A stretch of DNA of 64,000 nucleotides from Limnanthes douglasii subsp. nivea (taxonomy: Eukaryota; Streptophyta; Magnoliopsida; Brassicales; Limnanthaceae): assembly GCA_036936605.1 (NCBI GenBank), contig JAUPFV010000001.1, positions 30,761,900 through 30,825,899 of the forward strand, given 5' to 3'. Positions within the stretch are counted from its first letter, which is position 1, and each line of letters starts with the position of its first letter. The notes under the pieces were generated by a model that was given only the letters and a program-made list of their open reading frames with translations, was not told the DNA's origin and did not search any database. A program made the position numbers and the translations under genes. Shown in pieces: positions 11,199 to 22,689 of the stretch.

Positions 11199-12166
11199 GT
11201 GTCGACGATTTCGAGATCGAGCAAGAATATTTGGACCCTAAAGTGGGAAGGAACAATGTAAACCTGGTAGAGGAAGAAATTCCGAAGGGAAGAGTGGACA
11301 GTCTGTGTGCATTTTTCGATTCTCTGGCAATTTTCGGGGGAGACACAATCGCGGGAAATTCTAACAGTTCTCGCAAAAGGCACATGGTCAACTTGACCAC
11401 CCAGATTGAAGCGGGAGTCTCCGCGCAAATGCATCGCTCACCTTCTCCAATTATTTGTTTCGATGATGATGACATGCAGAATGTTGCAGGCCCTCACGAG
11501 GACGCTGTAGTGATTGCGGCGGGTATCGCGGGGGATCAGATTCAGAAAATACTCATCGATACTGGGAGCTCGGCGAACATCTTGTTTATGAGTACTTACC
11601 GCCGCATCTCTGACCCACCGGTTATCCGAAGGTCCGACCGGACAATAGTGGGCTTTACTGGTGCCACAGCAGTTGTAGTGGGAGAATTTCAGTGTACGGT
11701 TGAGCTGGGCCGTGGACCGTTTAAGAAGGAGGTGGAGGTACTCTTTATTGTGGTTGACGCTCCGACCTCCTATAATGCTATCTTGGGTCGCTCTTGGTTA
11801 TCCCGGATGCACGGCGTAATCTCTACGGTGCATCAATGCCTAAAATACGTGATCGGAAACAATATTGGGATAGTCCGAAGTAGCCAGAAGATGGCGCGAG
11901 AATGTTACCAGGTCGCCCTATCCTCTAGGGGGGTTCGAAGGGGGCTATCTGACCCAGCATACCAATTAAAGAGCCCCCCCCCCCCCCCGAGGTCATCCCA
12001 TGTGATGATCCAAGGGAGGCCCCCGGATTTCAGGTCCTAGAGGAAGACTCTGCGACACACGAATTTGAGACTGGCAAAGTTCTGAAAATAGGGGTCCACC
12101 TCTCCCCAGAATTTAAAGGGAAGTTAATTTCTTTCTTATATGATAAGCTTGATATGTTTGCTTGGT
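11199..12166 (+). repeat. Tandem duplication, copy 1 (protease region)
   Basis: This 968-base segment is repeated head to tail at 12167-13133. By eye the copies differ by one base (T/C near 11871 and 12839) and one C in a poly-C run (15 versus 14). The junction has the short shared sequence GTGT. Copy 1 carries a protease domain with the active-site triplet DTG at 11558-11566. Confidence 0.95.
11450..12040 (+). pseudogene. pro: Aspartic protease domain, copy 1
   Basis: The retropepsin motif ILIDTGSSANILF is followed by YNAILGRSWL, the usual flap-side signature of Ty3/gypsy proteases. It reads in the same frame as gag (stops apart). A run of 15 C at 11974-11988 then shifts the frame, and the chain ends at 12040. 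The protease would release Gag and Pol proteins from the polyprotein. Because of the shift, this copy cannot be joined in frame to reverse transcriptase. Confidence 0.9.
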
Positions 12167-13133
12167 GTGTCGACGATTTCGAGATCGAGCAAGAATATTT
12201 GGACCCTAAAGTGGGAAGGAACAATGTAAACCTGGTAGAGGAAGAAATTCCGAAGGGAAGAGTGGACAGTCTGTGTGCATTTTTCGATTCTCTGGCAATT
12301 TTCGGGGGAGACACAATCGCGGGAAATTCTAACAGTTCTCGCAAAAGGCACATGGTCAACTTGACCACCCAGATTGAAGCGGGAGTCTCCGCGCAAATGC
12401 ATCGCTCACCTTCTCCAATTATTTGTTTCGATGATGATGACATGCAGAATGTTGCAGGCCCTCACGAGGACGCTGTAGTGATTGCGGCGGGTATCGCGGG
12501 GGATCAGATTCAGAAAATACTCATCGATACTGGGAGCTCGGCGAACATCTTGTTTATGAGTACTTACCGCCGCATCTCTGACCCACCGGTTATCCGAAGG
12601 TCCGACCGGACAATAGTGGGCTTTACTGGTGCCACAGCAGTTGTAGTGGGAGAATTTCAGTGTACGGTTGAGCTGGGCCGTGGACCGTTTAAGAAGGAGG
12701 TGGAGGTACTCTTTATTGTGGTTGACGCTCCGACCTCCTATAATGCTATCTTGGGTCGCTCTTGGTTATCCCGGATGCACGGCGTAATCTCTACGGTGCA
12801 TCAATGCCTAAAATACGTGATCGGAAACAATATTGGGACAGTCCGAAGTAGCCAGAAGATGGCGCGAGAATGTTACCAGGTCGCCCTATCCTCTAGGGGG
12901 GTTCGAAGGGGGCTATCTGACCCAGCATACCAATTAAAGAGCCCCCCCCCCCCCCGAGGTCATCCCATGTGATGATCCAAGGGAGGCCCCCGGATTTCAG
13001 GTCCTAGAGGAAGACTCTGCGACACACGAATTTGAGACTGGCAAAGTTCTGAAAATAGGGGTCCACCTCTCCCCAGAATTTAAAGGGAAGTTAATTTCTT
13101 TCTTATATGATAAGCTTGATATGTTTGCTTGGT
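12167..13133 (+). repeat. Tandem duplication, copy 2 (protease region)
   Basis: Second copy of the 968-base segment, one base shorter in the poly-C run. It brings a second protease domain (DTG at 12526-12534) and joins correctly into reverse transcriptase at its right edge. Confidence 0.95.
12169..12972 (+). pseudogene. pro: Aspartic protease domain, copy 2
   Basis: Identical in protein sequence to copy 1 over nearly its whole length, apart from one Ile-to-Thr change. It reads in a different frame from both gag and reverse transcriptase. The poly-C run (14 C, 12942-12955) causes the shift at its end, with termination at 12972. A run of 13 or 16 C would be needed to stay in frame, so a slippage change is the likely cause in both copies. 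Confidence 0.9.
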
Positions 13134-16100
13134 GTGCACAGGATGTCACTGGTGTGCCGGCGGAAATTATGTGTCACAAACTCGCAATACGATTGGATGT
13201 CCGACCTATAGTCCAGAAAAGAAGGCCTGTCTCCCCGGAAAAGGCCTCAGCGATTTTGTCGGAGGTCGAAAGGCTGCTAAGAATAGGTCATATTCGCGAG
13301 TCACATTATCCTATATGGGCGTCGAATCCGGTGTTGGTGAGAAAGAAAAATGGCAAGTGGAGAATGTGTATTGACTTCACGGACTTGAACCGAGCTTGTC
13401 CTAAGGATCCTTTTCATGTGCCTCGTATTGATCAATTAGTAGACTCGACCTCCGGAAATCGATTGTTATCTTTTATGGACGCTTACTCGGGATACAATCA
13501 AATTCGACTGGCTGCTAACGATGAAGAAAGCACTTCTTTTATTACTGGGCGAGGTTTATATTGCTATAAGGTCATGCCGTTCGGGTTAAAAAATGCGGGG
13601 GAAACTTATCAGCGCCTGGTCAATAAAACTTTCGAGGAGCAGATTGGGCGGAATATGGAAGCTTATATCGATGATATGTTGGTTAAAAGTGAGCGAGACG
13701 AAGACCATTTTGCTGACCTCGCAGAGACATTCCACAACCTGAGCAGAGTCAATCTCAAACTCAATCCGGAGAAGTTCATTTTTGGGGTACGGTCCGGTAA
13801 ATTCCTTGGTTACATGATCAGCGAAAAAGGCATTGAGGCTGACCCCGAGCAGCTAAAAGCTCTGATCGCTATGACTCCTCCTTGAAATATTAAAGAGGTG
13901 CAAATTCTGACAGGACGATTGGCTGCTCTGAATCGATTCATTTCTCGCTCTTCGGATAAGTGTGCTCCGTTCTTTAAAATATTGAGGAATGCGAAGCAAT
14001 TCTGTTGGACCGAAGAATGTTCGCCCGCCTTTCGGCGAATTCAAGAGTATTTGACCTCTCCGGAAATCTTATCTAAACCTGTGGTAGGGGAAACGTTGAT
14101 TGTCTACGTAGCAGTATGTGAATGTGCTGTTAGTGCCGTTCTCCTCCGAGAAGATGATTCTCTTCTAAGGCCAATTTATTATGTCAGTAAGAGCTTGCTG
14201 GATGCCGAGAAGCGATATCTTACTTTGGAGAAGGTAGCTTTAGCATTGGTGACGGCGGCACGGAAGATGAGACCTTACTTCCAAGCCCATCCGATTATTG
14301 TTCGGACGATGTTTCCTCTAAAGAGTCTATTACAAAGACCAGACATCTCTGGCAGGATGACTAAGTGGTCCGTAGAGCTGGGAGACTTCGACATAACGTT
14401 TGAGCCTCGAACGGCGATAAAAGCACAAGTTTTAGCAGATTTTTTGGTTGAGTTCCATTCAGACAGGGAAGAGCAGGAGGCACATGATATGGTTGACGAA
14501 GAAGAGTGGGAGATAAGGACGGATGGTGGGTCGAACATTTCAGGAAGTGGGGCATGTGTCCAGTTGATATCCCCGCAAGGGGTAGCTATGTTCCAAGCCA
14601 TTCGTTTCGGTTTCAAGGCTACGAATAATGAAGCTGAGTATGAAGCTGCTTTAGCGGGCTTACGGTTGGCTCAAATATGTGGTGCTCGGCGAGTAAAATT
14701 GATCAGTGACTCTCAGTTGGTGATAAATTAAGCTTCCGGGGAGTCCGAGGCCAGGAAGGAATCGCTGATACAGTATTTGAAGCTGATGAAAGATTTGGCG
14801 TCTGAATTTGAGGGAGTTAAGTTCGAGCATGTTCGAAGAGAATTAAATGCCGTCCCGGATTCTCTCGCCTCCGCTTCACGAACAGAAGGATATCCGTGGG
14901 TGTTGGTTCAGGCATGCCCTTCGATCCCGATTGGCGAAGAGCATGCAATGAATATCTCGAAGGAAAGCCATGTGATTACGCCTGATTGGAGAGCCTCTCT
15001 CATTGATTTTTTAGCTCATAACATTTTGCCCGTCGACAAACATGAAGCCAGAAAAGTTAGATTCAAATCTCACGGTTATATTTTGTTGGGAGGATTATTG
15101 TATAAAAGATCTCTGAGTCGGCCCTTATTAAGGTGTTTGAGTTTCTCTGAATCACAAATTATCCTCTCCGAGTTTCACGATGGTGAAGGGTCTTCTCATT
15201 GTGGATATAAGGCTCTAATCCGTAGGGTATTCTTGGCAGGCTATTATTGGCCATCTATCACGGCCGACGCAAAATATTTGGTCAAACGTTGCGACACGTG
15301 CCAACGCTATGCCAATGTAATTCACAAACCTGGGGTATTGATGGAAAGCATATCGGAGGCAGTCCCGTTTGACAGGTGGGGCATTGATTTGGTTGGGCCT
15401 CTACCCATGGCTTCTGGGGGTAGGCAGACAATAATTGTGGCCGTCGACTATTTTTCCAAGTGGGTGGAAGCTGAGCTGCTCGCGGGAACAAAGGCCAAAG
15501 ATGTGATCAAATTTGTTCTATCGAATATTTGTTGTCGTTTTGGTGTACCATTGCAGGTTACCACGGACAACGGGCCTCAATTTGATAACAAAGAATTCCA
15601 GAGCTTCTGTGTATCAAGGGGCATACGACAATGTTTTTCGGCACCATTTCACCCTCAGGCAAATGGGCAGGTGGAAGTAACTAATCGTACTATCCTCGAC
15701 GGTTTGAAAAAGAATTTGGAAGGCAAAGCGGGGAAATGGCCCGACTATTTACAGGAGGTGTTGCGGGCATACCGAACGACCCCCCGAACGGCCACTGCTG
15801 TGTCTCCATTTGCCTTGGTCTATGGGATGGATGCCGTGGTCCCTCCGGAGATCATTTTCCCTTCACATCGAATAGCAACTTATGACTCAGACACAAATTA
15901 CCAGAGTAGAGCATTGGCTTTAGATTTGGTTGAGGAAAAGAGACAGCGGGCACATCTGACTTCCCTCCACTATCAAACTCTTATGAGGAGTCGATATGCA
16001 TCCAAAGTAAAACATAGAGACTTTCAGGTGGGAGACAAGGTCCTATGGAAAGTTTTCTTACACACTAAAGACAAGAGCTTGGGGAAGTTGGGACCTAACT

Positions 16101-16210
16101 GGGAAGGCCCTTATGAGGTCACCGAAAGGATAAAGCCAGGCACATATCGGTTGAAAGATAAAGACGAGCGCTATCTCCGCTTGCCTTGGAATATTGAGCA
16201 TTTAAAGTAG
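13121..16210 (+). pseudogene. pol: pol: reverse transcriptase, RNase H, second RNase H, integrase
   Basis: Domains in order: reverse transcriptase (about 13200-13880) with the catalytic YIDD at 13664-13675; connection RNase H (about 14060-14320); archaeal-type RNase H (about 14505-14870) with TDGG, NEAEYEAALAGL and SDSQLV; integrase (about 15000-16210) with the HHCC zinc region ending CDTCQRY, then GIDLVGPLP, DNGPQFD and GQVEVTNRT carrying the D, D and E residues, PFALVYG, and a GPY/F end. One frame runs throughout, stopped by TGA at 13883-13885 and TAA at 14729-14731, each explicable by a single C-to-T change. The product would copy RNA into DNA and insert it; this copy cannot do so itself. 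Confidence 0.95.
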
Positions 16211-16383
16211 TACCTTGATTAGCAGAGCCAGATAACATTGTATTTCTTTTCGCTTTCTATGTATCCGTTGGAACAAATTTTGGTGAGGACACACTCTTTC
16301 CTACCTTGTTAGGCACAGGAAGGTTTTAATGAGGTGTTTCGATGATCCCCTTAAATACAAAGTTTCTTTGCCTTAACTATTTT
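16211..16383. other. Start of the 3' non-coding region
   Basis: No gene. The segment CTCTTTCCTACC and the following GGAAGGTTTTAATGAGGTG match the truncated Tat element at about 1288-1326. Confidence 0.6.
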
Positions 16384-16740
16384 TTGGGTCACAGTAAAAT
16401 GTGCCTCGAATTATTGTCCCCTCGAACTATTTTTTGAGTCACAGTAAAATGTGCCTCTAATTTTTGTCCCTCGCACTATTTTTTGGGGCACAGTAAAATG
16501 TGCCTCGAATTGTTGTCCCTCGCACTATTTTTTGGGGCACAGTAAAATGTGCCTCGAATTGTTGTCCCTCGCACTATTTTTATTATTACTTAATTTATTT
16601 TTCGGGTCACATTGAGGTGTGCCTCGATGTTTTGGGACCTTCGAACTATTCTTCGGGTCATATTAAGGTGTGCCTCGATGTTTTGGGACCTTCAAACTAT
16701 TCTTCGGATCATATGATAGTGTATCTCGAATCCACTCTCA
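16384..16740. repeat. Minisatellite A in the Tat 3' region (~50-bp unit)
   Basis: About seven imperfect copies of a ~50-base unit containing CACAGTAAAATGTGCCTCG and ACTATTTTTTGGG, starting near 16385, 16437, 16487, 16536, 16606, 16658 and 16710. The last three copies form a diverged subtype (GGTGTGCCTCGATGTTTTGG). The plus reading frame across it is a by-product. Confidence 0.9.
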
Positions 16741-16789
16741 GTTGTGAGTCAAAATAACATCTCCTTAAATTTTTCGGAGACCCTATAGT

Positions 16790-17115
16790 TGTTCGAAGGC
16801 CAATGCAATGGGGATTCGAAGGCCTCATTGCAAGCGTAACACTCGTGAACTTGTCCAAGTAAAAATTGTTCGAAGACCAATCAACTTGGGATTCGAAGGC
16901 CTCATTGCAAGAATAATATTTGTCAATTTATCCAAGTAAAAATTGTTCGAAGACCAAGGAAATTGGAATTCGAAGGCCTCATTACAAACATAATACTAAT
17001 GAATCTATCTAAGTCAAAATTGTCCGACGGCAATGAAATTGGAGTTCGAAGGCCTTATTTCGTAATGTGTGTGAATTTAACTAACTAATAATCTTTCGAA
17101 GGACAACATAGTTGG
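16790..17115. repeat. Minisatellite B in the Tat 3' region (~77-bp unit)
   Basis: About four copies of a ~77-base unit built on GATTCGAAGGCCTCATTGCA and CCAAGTAAAAATTGTTCGAA, starting near 16793, 16869, 16947 and 17024. Tandem repeats in this part of Tat elements are known and can seed satellite DNA. Confidence 0.9.
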
Positions 17116-17273
17116 ATGTTGGCAGAATTTGTTCCAAACATTATATATATAGAAGTGAATATTTCATTGCTCTTACAAAACTTACCATATCTCACACAAA
17201 AGGAACAATACAGCATGTTCAGGTCATTACAAAAAGAGGCCCTATTGGGCCATGCACAAAAATGAAAACTGAC

Positions 17274-18860
17274 TCAATCTGCATTTTTCGAGGAGTCACT
17301 CCCCTCACCCTCTGAGTCTTCACTCTCACTTACGACTATTTGGGGAGGGCGAAGTTCTGGTGGGACAAGCTTCCAAAAATGCCCCAAGTTATATTCAGGG
17401 TGCTCAGCATATATCTGGGTCAACAAGCCAGCTCGAGTAGCAGCATCACGGGCCTGTAAGTTCTTCGAACATGTTGCTGCATAAGCATCCACAGCCTTCT
17501 CCTTCGCCTCCTCGACTTCTACAGGGAAACCTTTGATCTGTTTTTCCAACTGATCGCGCTCTGCAACTACCTTTCGAAGAGCCTCAGTACATTGCTCGAA
17601 TCCATCGCAAGCCAAGCGATGCCCCTTTTTGTATTCAGCTATCATTAGCCCTTGAGCATCGGTCTTCTCCTTGTACAAATCCCTCTCTTTTTGACAACAC
17701 TTCTCTAGCATTGTCACATAATTCTCAGAGGCAGAGAGACGCTCGTACAAGGCATCAGCTTGGCCCTCGATCACTGCGTATTCCTTCTTGGCCTCCTCAA
17801 GCTGAGAGGCAGCTACTGATGACTTGAACTTGTAATAATTTTTGCGTTTTTCAAGATAACGCATCTTCTTTCCTCTATTCACTGAAGTGTGTAGCAGTCT
17901 CCGAAGGCTCATTGAGAACTCATCATCCAAAGGGACCTCGAAGGAACTCGAAGGGGACCCCAACGCTAAAGAGTCAAATTCGGAAAAATTACCACAAGCA
18001 ACGTCTGGATGAACGAGTAGTGGATGGTTGGTTCGAGGAGCAGGGATAGGAGCTAATCTTGGGCTGTCTTCGAGGGAAGCTGGATGAGAAGCCTCAGTGA
18101 GAGGAGAGTGCAAGGATTGATAAGAAGTCTCCCTGGGCGATTGACCACCCCTGTTTTCAGCATCATTTGCACTCCCATGGACTTCTCTTTCAAGATTGGT
18201 CTCTTCATTGTTGTCAGGGGTTTCTCCTCCCTCGGATTGTTCTTCGATGGGCTCAAGAAGAACACCCTTCCCCTTCAAATCTTTTTTCTTGGCATCTCTC
18301 CTTGGAGGGAGAATGGGAGCAGGGGGAGGAGGAATGGGGTTGATTGGAGCAACAGCACTCGGTGGAGGGGCTTCAGAGTTCGACGTCCCAACATTATCCG
18401 AGGAGTGAGTCCTTTGAGTGTTGATAGGCATTCTGGGATTCAGTGGTTGGGTTGGTACTACTTCATCTTCTGGAGGTTCTCCCAGGTGACTCTGCGAACG
18501 GGAGCGCTTCGGCAGATAAATTGTAACATCCTTTTCTGTCTCTGTGAGATTTCTTCCTCTTCGAACCTGACGAATGTTTGTGTGATCTCTCTTTACCCAT
18601 TTCTCTGGGGGGGGGGGGGGGGGTTCAATTCGCTGAGCAAACTTTGTCGAGCTATTTCACGGGGGATAATGGCGGTCGAGTTGTTCGAAGGAGGCCAGGC
18701 ACCAAAAAAGGTTGTAGTCGATGGTGGGGGATGAGGCCTTACGTCTTCACCAGCAGCAACCCTCTCTTCGAACCGTTTACTAATCAACAACCACTCAGGA
18801 ATTCGACGGGGCTTGTTCGCCAGCTTTATCTCTCTAGAAATAATCGAACAGAAGTTGCAT
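17274..18860 (-). CDS. Antisense extra gene of the Tat element, coiled-coil protein
   Basis: 385 codons are open on minus from 18431 to 17274. The N-terminal third is Pro/Ser-rich with basic patches; the middle (about 17930-17480) is a Lys/Glu-rich coiled coil; the C-terminus has HPEYNLGHFWKLVPPELRPP and an acidic Glu/Ser tail. Coding-like sequence continues upstream to about 18850 in other frames (RIPEWLLISKRFEER), broken by a run of 17 G at 18607-18623 (C on the coding strand), so the true start is further up. It resembles the decayed gene at 1650-4254 in place, orientation and C-terminal make-up. Function unknown. Confidence 0.75.
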
Positions 18861-18880
18861 TAATGAAGAAAGAAGGTTGG

Positions 18881-18890
18881 TATTTATAGA
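18881..18890 (-). promoter_or_regulatory. TATA box for the antisense gene
   Basis: TCTATAAATA on minus lies just upstream of the antisense gene and ~20-30 bases before its likely transcript start. It would make the gene independent of the LTR promoter. Confidence 0.6.
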
Positions 18891-19442
18891 GACTAGTGGG
18901 CTTTCTTGACGAATGAAGCCTGGGGACATTTTTATGATGTTTGCCTAGGGGTACGATGGTCCACATAGGTGGACATTGTTCTGCCAACTAGCTATAGAAG
19001 AAAGTGAAGAGTTTTGTGTCAGAGACTGTCTGGGGAAGGGGAAGAGTTTTCTGACAAATATGTCAGAAGAATTGGTAACGTTTCTTAAGAAGTATGCTGA
19101 CACAGGTGTTTATGTATTGACGTTATCAATTCTAGCACCCTTTTTTCGCCTAAGTATGCAATTATCCGAAGACTACTTCGCTTAAAACGTTGCAAGGATT
19201 GAGGGGGCTACTCGGTTAATAACAGAAGTTCGAAGAGGCCTTGTGGATATTCGAGGAGGTTTACAAGTCATTCGAAGCGGCTTGTAGATATTCGAAGAAT
19301 TCGAAGAAGTGGTTTATGGCCCCGACAGTCCGAAGGGTTTTGTGGAGCGACCTTTCAAGGAAGGACTTATGAAGTTCGGAGAAGAAATGATTTTGGCCTG
19401 TAAGGAGAATTATTCAGTCTTAGCAAAATGATTTTTACTAAG
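18891..19442. other. Non-coding region before the 3' LTR
   Basis: No convincing gene. 19205-19340 contains small degenerate repeats of ATTCGAAGA.G and related words. Confidence 0.5.
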
Positions 19443-19455
19443 ACTGGGGGGCTAC
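19443..19455 (+). other. Polypurine-type tract
   Basis: ACTGGGGGGCTAC directly precedes the 3' LTR. Its G run is the probable primer site for plus-strand DNA synthesis. The truncated element has a matching position with the same GGCTAC end (4745-4750). Confidence 0.65.
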
Positions 19456-19866
19456 TGATGAGGAAAAATAAAAGACAAGGGCCAAATTGTAAAGAAGAAA
19501 CTTGATAGGAGAAAATAGCCAGGGAAAAATATATAAGGGCTAAAATGTACAGAAATAAATGTATAAGTGCTAAAATGAATAGATTATAAAGACATAGCCA
19601 AAATAGGAAGAAAGCAAGAAGCAGGGACCAAAATATGTAATTAGACCAAATTAAAGCGTGTGGGGTCTGCAATTGTACTATAAAAGGACCACACACGCTT
19701 CACAAATCCCGAGATGAATAATACGAGACTTTCTCTCTCTATATTGTTTAGCAAGTAACACTTTCTCTCTCTAGATCTGACACTAAAACATTTCTCTATC
19801 GCAAAATCCTCTATCAACAAATCCTCGCATAACAAAATCACCATTGGACCACCTTTTAACTCTTCA
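19456..19866 (+). repeat. 3' LTR
   Basis: 411 bases, TG..CA, about 97-98% identical by eye to the 5' LTR; TATA box at 19679-19685. It is followed by the target duplication TCGTA (19867-19871). Confidence 0.95.
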
Positions 19867-19935
19867 TCGTACACCTCCTAAAGAATCAACGGAGTGGAGA
19901 AACATGAACTGCACTCACCAAGCGAAACCTGCGAA

Positions 19936-21926
19936 TCAAAAGAGAATTAATAAAGTATTTAACAGAGGCCAGCTAGTCTTGGTGCCATGAAATCTAAACC
20001 GAAGATCCGAGAAAACACGGTGAGAAACCAGAGAGGCGGTGGCTGGAGAGGAACAAAAACTTCTTGAGTTCCTCTCCTTCCAAACGTGGTAAATTACCGC
20101 GGCGAAGCAAGAATGCCAAATACTATGGTTACGAGATTGAGACCAAGTTGACGCTTCACAAATCCAAGACTGCCAGCTAGAGGCAGTAAAGGGAAATCCT
20201 AGTTTATTACTAGCATTGGTCCAAATACTCTGGATGAAGCTACACTCAAAGAGGAAATGAGTAATAGTTTCAAAGACATAGTTGCACAGGGCACATTCAG
20301 TTGGGGTATTGTAGCCCCAACTGAGAAGGTTGTCTTTGGTGGAAAGCTTGCCCAAGATAGCGAGCCATAAGATGAGGGAATGACGAGGAATATTGAATTT
20401 ATTCCAGACTAACCCGGCCCACCCCACTTTAGGGTTAGACAAACGAATGGAGAGGTACGTGTCTTTGATTGAAAAAGAGTTGTATCATGTCTTTTCCTTC
20501 CAGAAAGAAATATCATTGGAGTCGATGTTGAGGTAGAGAAAGAAAGGATTAGGTTGTGGATCTCCATCAGATTAGCGCGGATCTGAGCTCTCGCAGATCT
20601 AATGTTGGAAGGCTAGTTCCAGTTTCCATCAAAAATTATATCTGAAACCTTAAGGTTCTTCCCAAGCCTAGAATCATTGATGATGTTGTCTCCGTAGTGG
20701 GAAGCAAGCGAAGTAGAAAGGAGCCATGGATCGTACCAAAAATAGGTGCTCGAGCCATTGTCAATGGCCACCCTGTACAGATTACAAGCCAAAGGGCGAC
20801 ACAGAGAATTTTCCTCCAAATCCAAGAGGAAGAGGATCCCAACGAAAGGTTCCAAAACTTACCATTTTTAATTTTTCAATTTTAATCCAATCAGACCAAA
20901 TAGATTGATTATTATTACTTATGATAGACCAAAGGTGTTTTAGGACAACGGCCTGATTCCAGAATTTTAAGTCCAGAATCCCAAGGCCGCCCTCTATAGT
21001 GGGCGAAGTGACCCTAGACCATGCTACCTTGGAACCATAGATTTTCATTGCAGTTTCTGACCAAAGAAAAATGGCGGAGCTATTGAAACAACTCTTTGAT
21101 TATCCTAAATGGGAGTATAAAAATGGGTGACCAATAGACCTGACCAGCGAATAAGACGGACTTAATTAGCTGAAGCCTACGGGCATAAAAGAGATGCTTA
21201 GAGGTCCACGAGTCAATTCTAGAGGTAATTTTGTGAAGAAGAGGACGGCAGCCCGAGTGGGTGAGACGACTAGTGAGAAAATAGGAGAGGGGATCTCCTT
21301 GTCTGAGACCCTTCCTACCTTTGAAATTACCATAAGGGTCCATTAATATTAATGGAGTGCGAAGGAGAGGGTATGCACTTGATGATCCAGGTGATCATTT
21401 TCTTAGGGAAGTTCATAGCAACAAGGATGTCAATAATGAGATGTCATATGACATTATCAAAGGCTTTCATTAAGTCAATTTTGAGAGCAATCCGTTTGTC
21501 TGTGCGATTAGAATGGTAACCACGAATAAGCTCTTGGGATAAAAGAATATTATCTGAAATGTTCATTCCCTTAACAAAGACCGACTGAGAATTATTAATA
21601 AGATAAGGGAAAGAATCCTTGATTCTATTGGTTAGGATCTTAGAAATGATCTTGTAAAGAACATTACAAAGAGCAATTGGTCTAAAATTAGCATGCCCAA
21701 AGGGAGAGTCCTTTTTAGGAATAAGGGCAATATAGGTAGAGCTCCAAGAAGGGTCCAGAGATTCAGAATGAAAAAAAGTCAAGGACACCATTACAAATGT
21801 CATGGCCAATAATCCTCTAATTAGATTTAAAGAAGCAGGAGTTGAAACCATCTTTCCCGAAGATTTCTTACTGTCAATACTGAACATGGCGGATTTAATC
21901 TCATCACAAGAAATCTCACAAAGCAT
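19936..21926 (-). pseudogene. LINE ORF2 remains: reverse transcriptase and zinc-binding end
   Basis: On minus, the pieces give an L1-type reverse transcriptase: DEIKSAMFSIDSKKSSG, IALIPKKDS, FRPIALCNVLYKIISKIL and GLRQGDPLS. Sequence then jumps to LTHSGCRPLLHKITSRIDSW. Comparison with the second LINE (51401-52810) shows that the segment with the catalytic FADD is deleted here (near 21280). The C-terminus (20442-19936) is the zinc-binding reverse-transcriptase domain with CALCNYVFETITHFLFEC. Stops and frame changes occur between the parts. ORF2 would nick the target and copy the LINE RNA; this one cannot. Confidence 0.9.
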
Positions 21927-22685
21927 CGATTCCTTATCAGTAATAGTACTTTAGAAGTAAGAAGAGATGAGACAGTTTCCAGTCCCGAATAATTGTCTGG
22001 ATACCATATACCAAGAGAGTTTTCAAAATATCTCACAAAAACTTTAGCAACACTGGCAGAATTTGAGACAGTAACTCCAAACTCATTGTCAATAGAGATG
22101 ATTTTATTACGGAAGAGCCGAACCTTAATACTATTGTGGAAAATTTTAGTATTTTTATCCCCCAGCTTGATCCAGTTTTCTCTAGATTTTTGCTTAAGAG
22201 AAGATTTTTTGGTTCGACTAAGAAAGATGAAAGACGACGATGCCTCGCATTCATCCGAGACAAAAATTGGATTGAGCGGATCAGTTTAGATTACGCATGA
22301 AATAATCTTTTTTGAGCAATCAAAACCCTGGAGCTAATGTCACTAAACTCTTTACGGTTGAGTCCAAAAAGCTCAGACTGCAGCCATTATTACACTTGGC
22401 CAAACAATGGATGAACTGAGGAGATTGGGAAACTCCAGAAATAGTTATTACATTAGGGTTCGATATAATCCATATTCTACCTAGAGGATGATCAGAGTGA
22501 TTGGTAAGGACATGCCAAAATTGAACCATTTTCCTAATGATAGCATCTACTTTATACAGTTAGACTTTAGTTTCGACAAGGATTAACAATGAGATACTAT
22601 TACGAATAATAAAATCAGTAACATCTTTTTGCCTAACGGGGTCATTTGGACCTCGAAAATTGCAAGACGCAATATTCATTAATAA
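21927..22685 (-). pseudogene. LINE ORF2 remains: endonuclease start and linker
   Basis: The start of ORF2 is recognisable near 22680 (IASCNFRGPNDPVRQKDV and LLILVETKV, the first strands of the L1 endonuclease). Soon after, near 22380, the sequence jumps to the linker region equivalent to LNRKEFSDI in the second LINE, so most of the endonuclease is deleted. The linker continues to about 21930. Confidence 0.75.
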
Positions 22686-22689
22686 AAAA

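Larger units (their letters stand above)
9007..19866 (+). mobile_element. Complete Tat-lineage Ty3/gypsy retrotransposon
   Basis: The element has two LTRs (9007-9415, 19456-19866), a primer-binding site, gag, protease, reverse transcriptase, two RNase H domains, integrase without a chromodomain, a repeat-rich 3' region, an antisense gene and a polypurine tract. The second, archaeal-type RNase H and the extra antisense gene are hallmarks of the Tat group. By eye the LTRs differ at about 10 positions plus two single-base gaps, so it is a fairly young insertion. gag-pol is nonetheless broken by five stop codons and by homopolymer shifts. It sits inside a LINE. Confidence 0.95.

Noticed and set aside
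16500..16757. 85-codon plus frame
   Set aside because: It is produced by the minisatellite units and has no independent coding signal.
18084..18889. Long plus-strand frames of 100-216 codons
   Set aside because: They are shadows of the minus-strand coiled-coil gene and the poly-G run.
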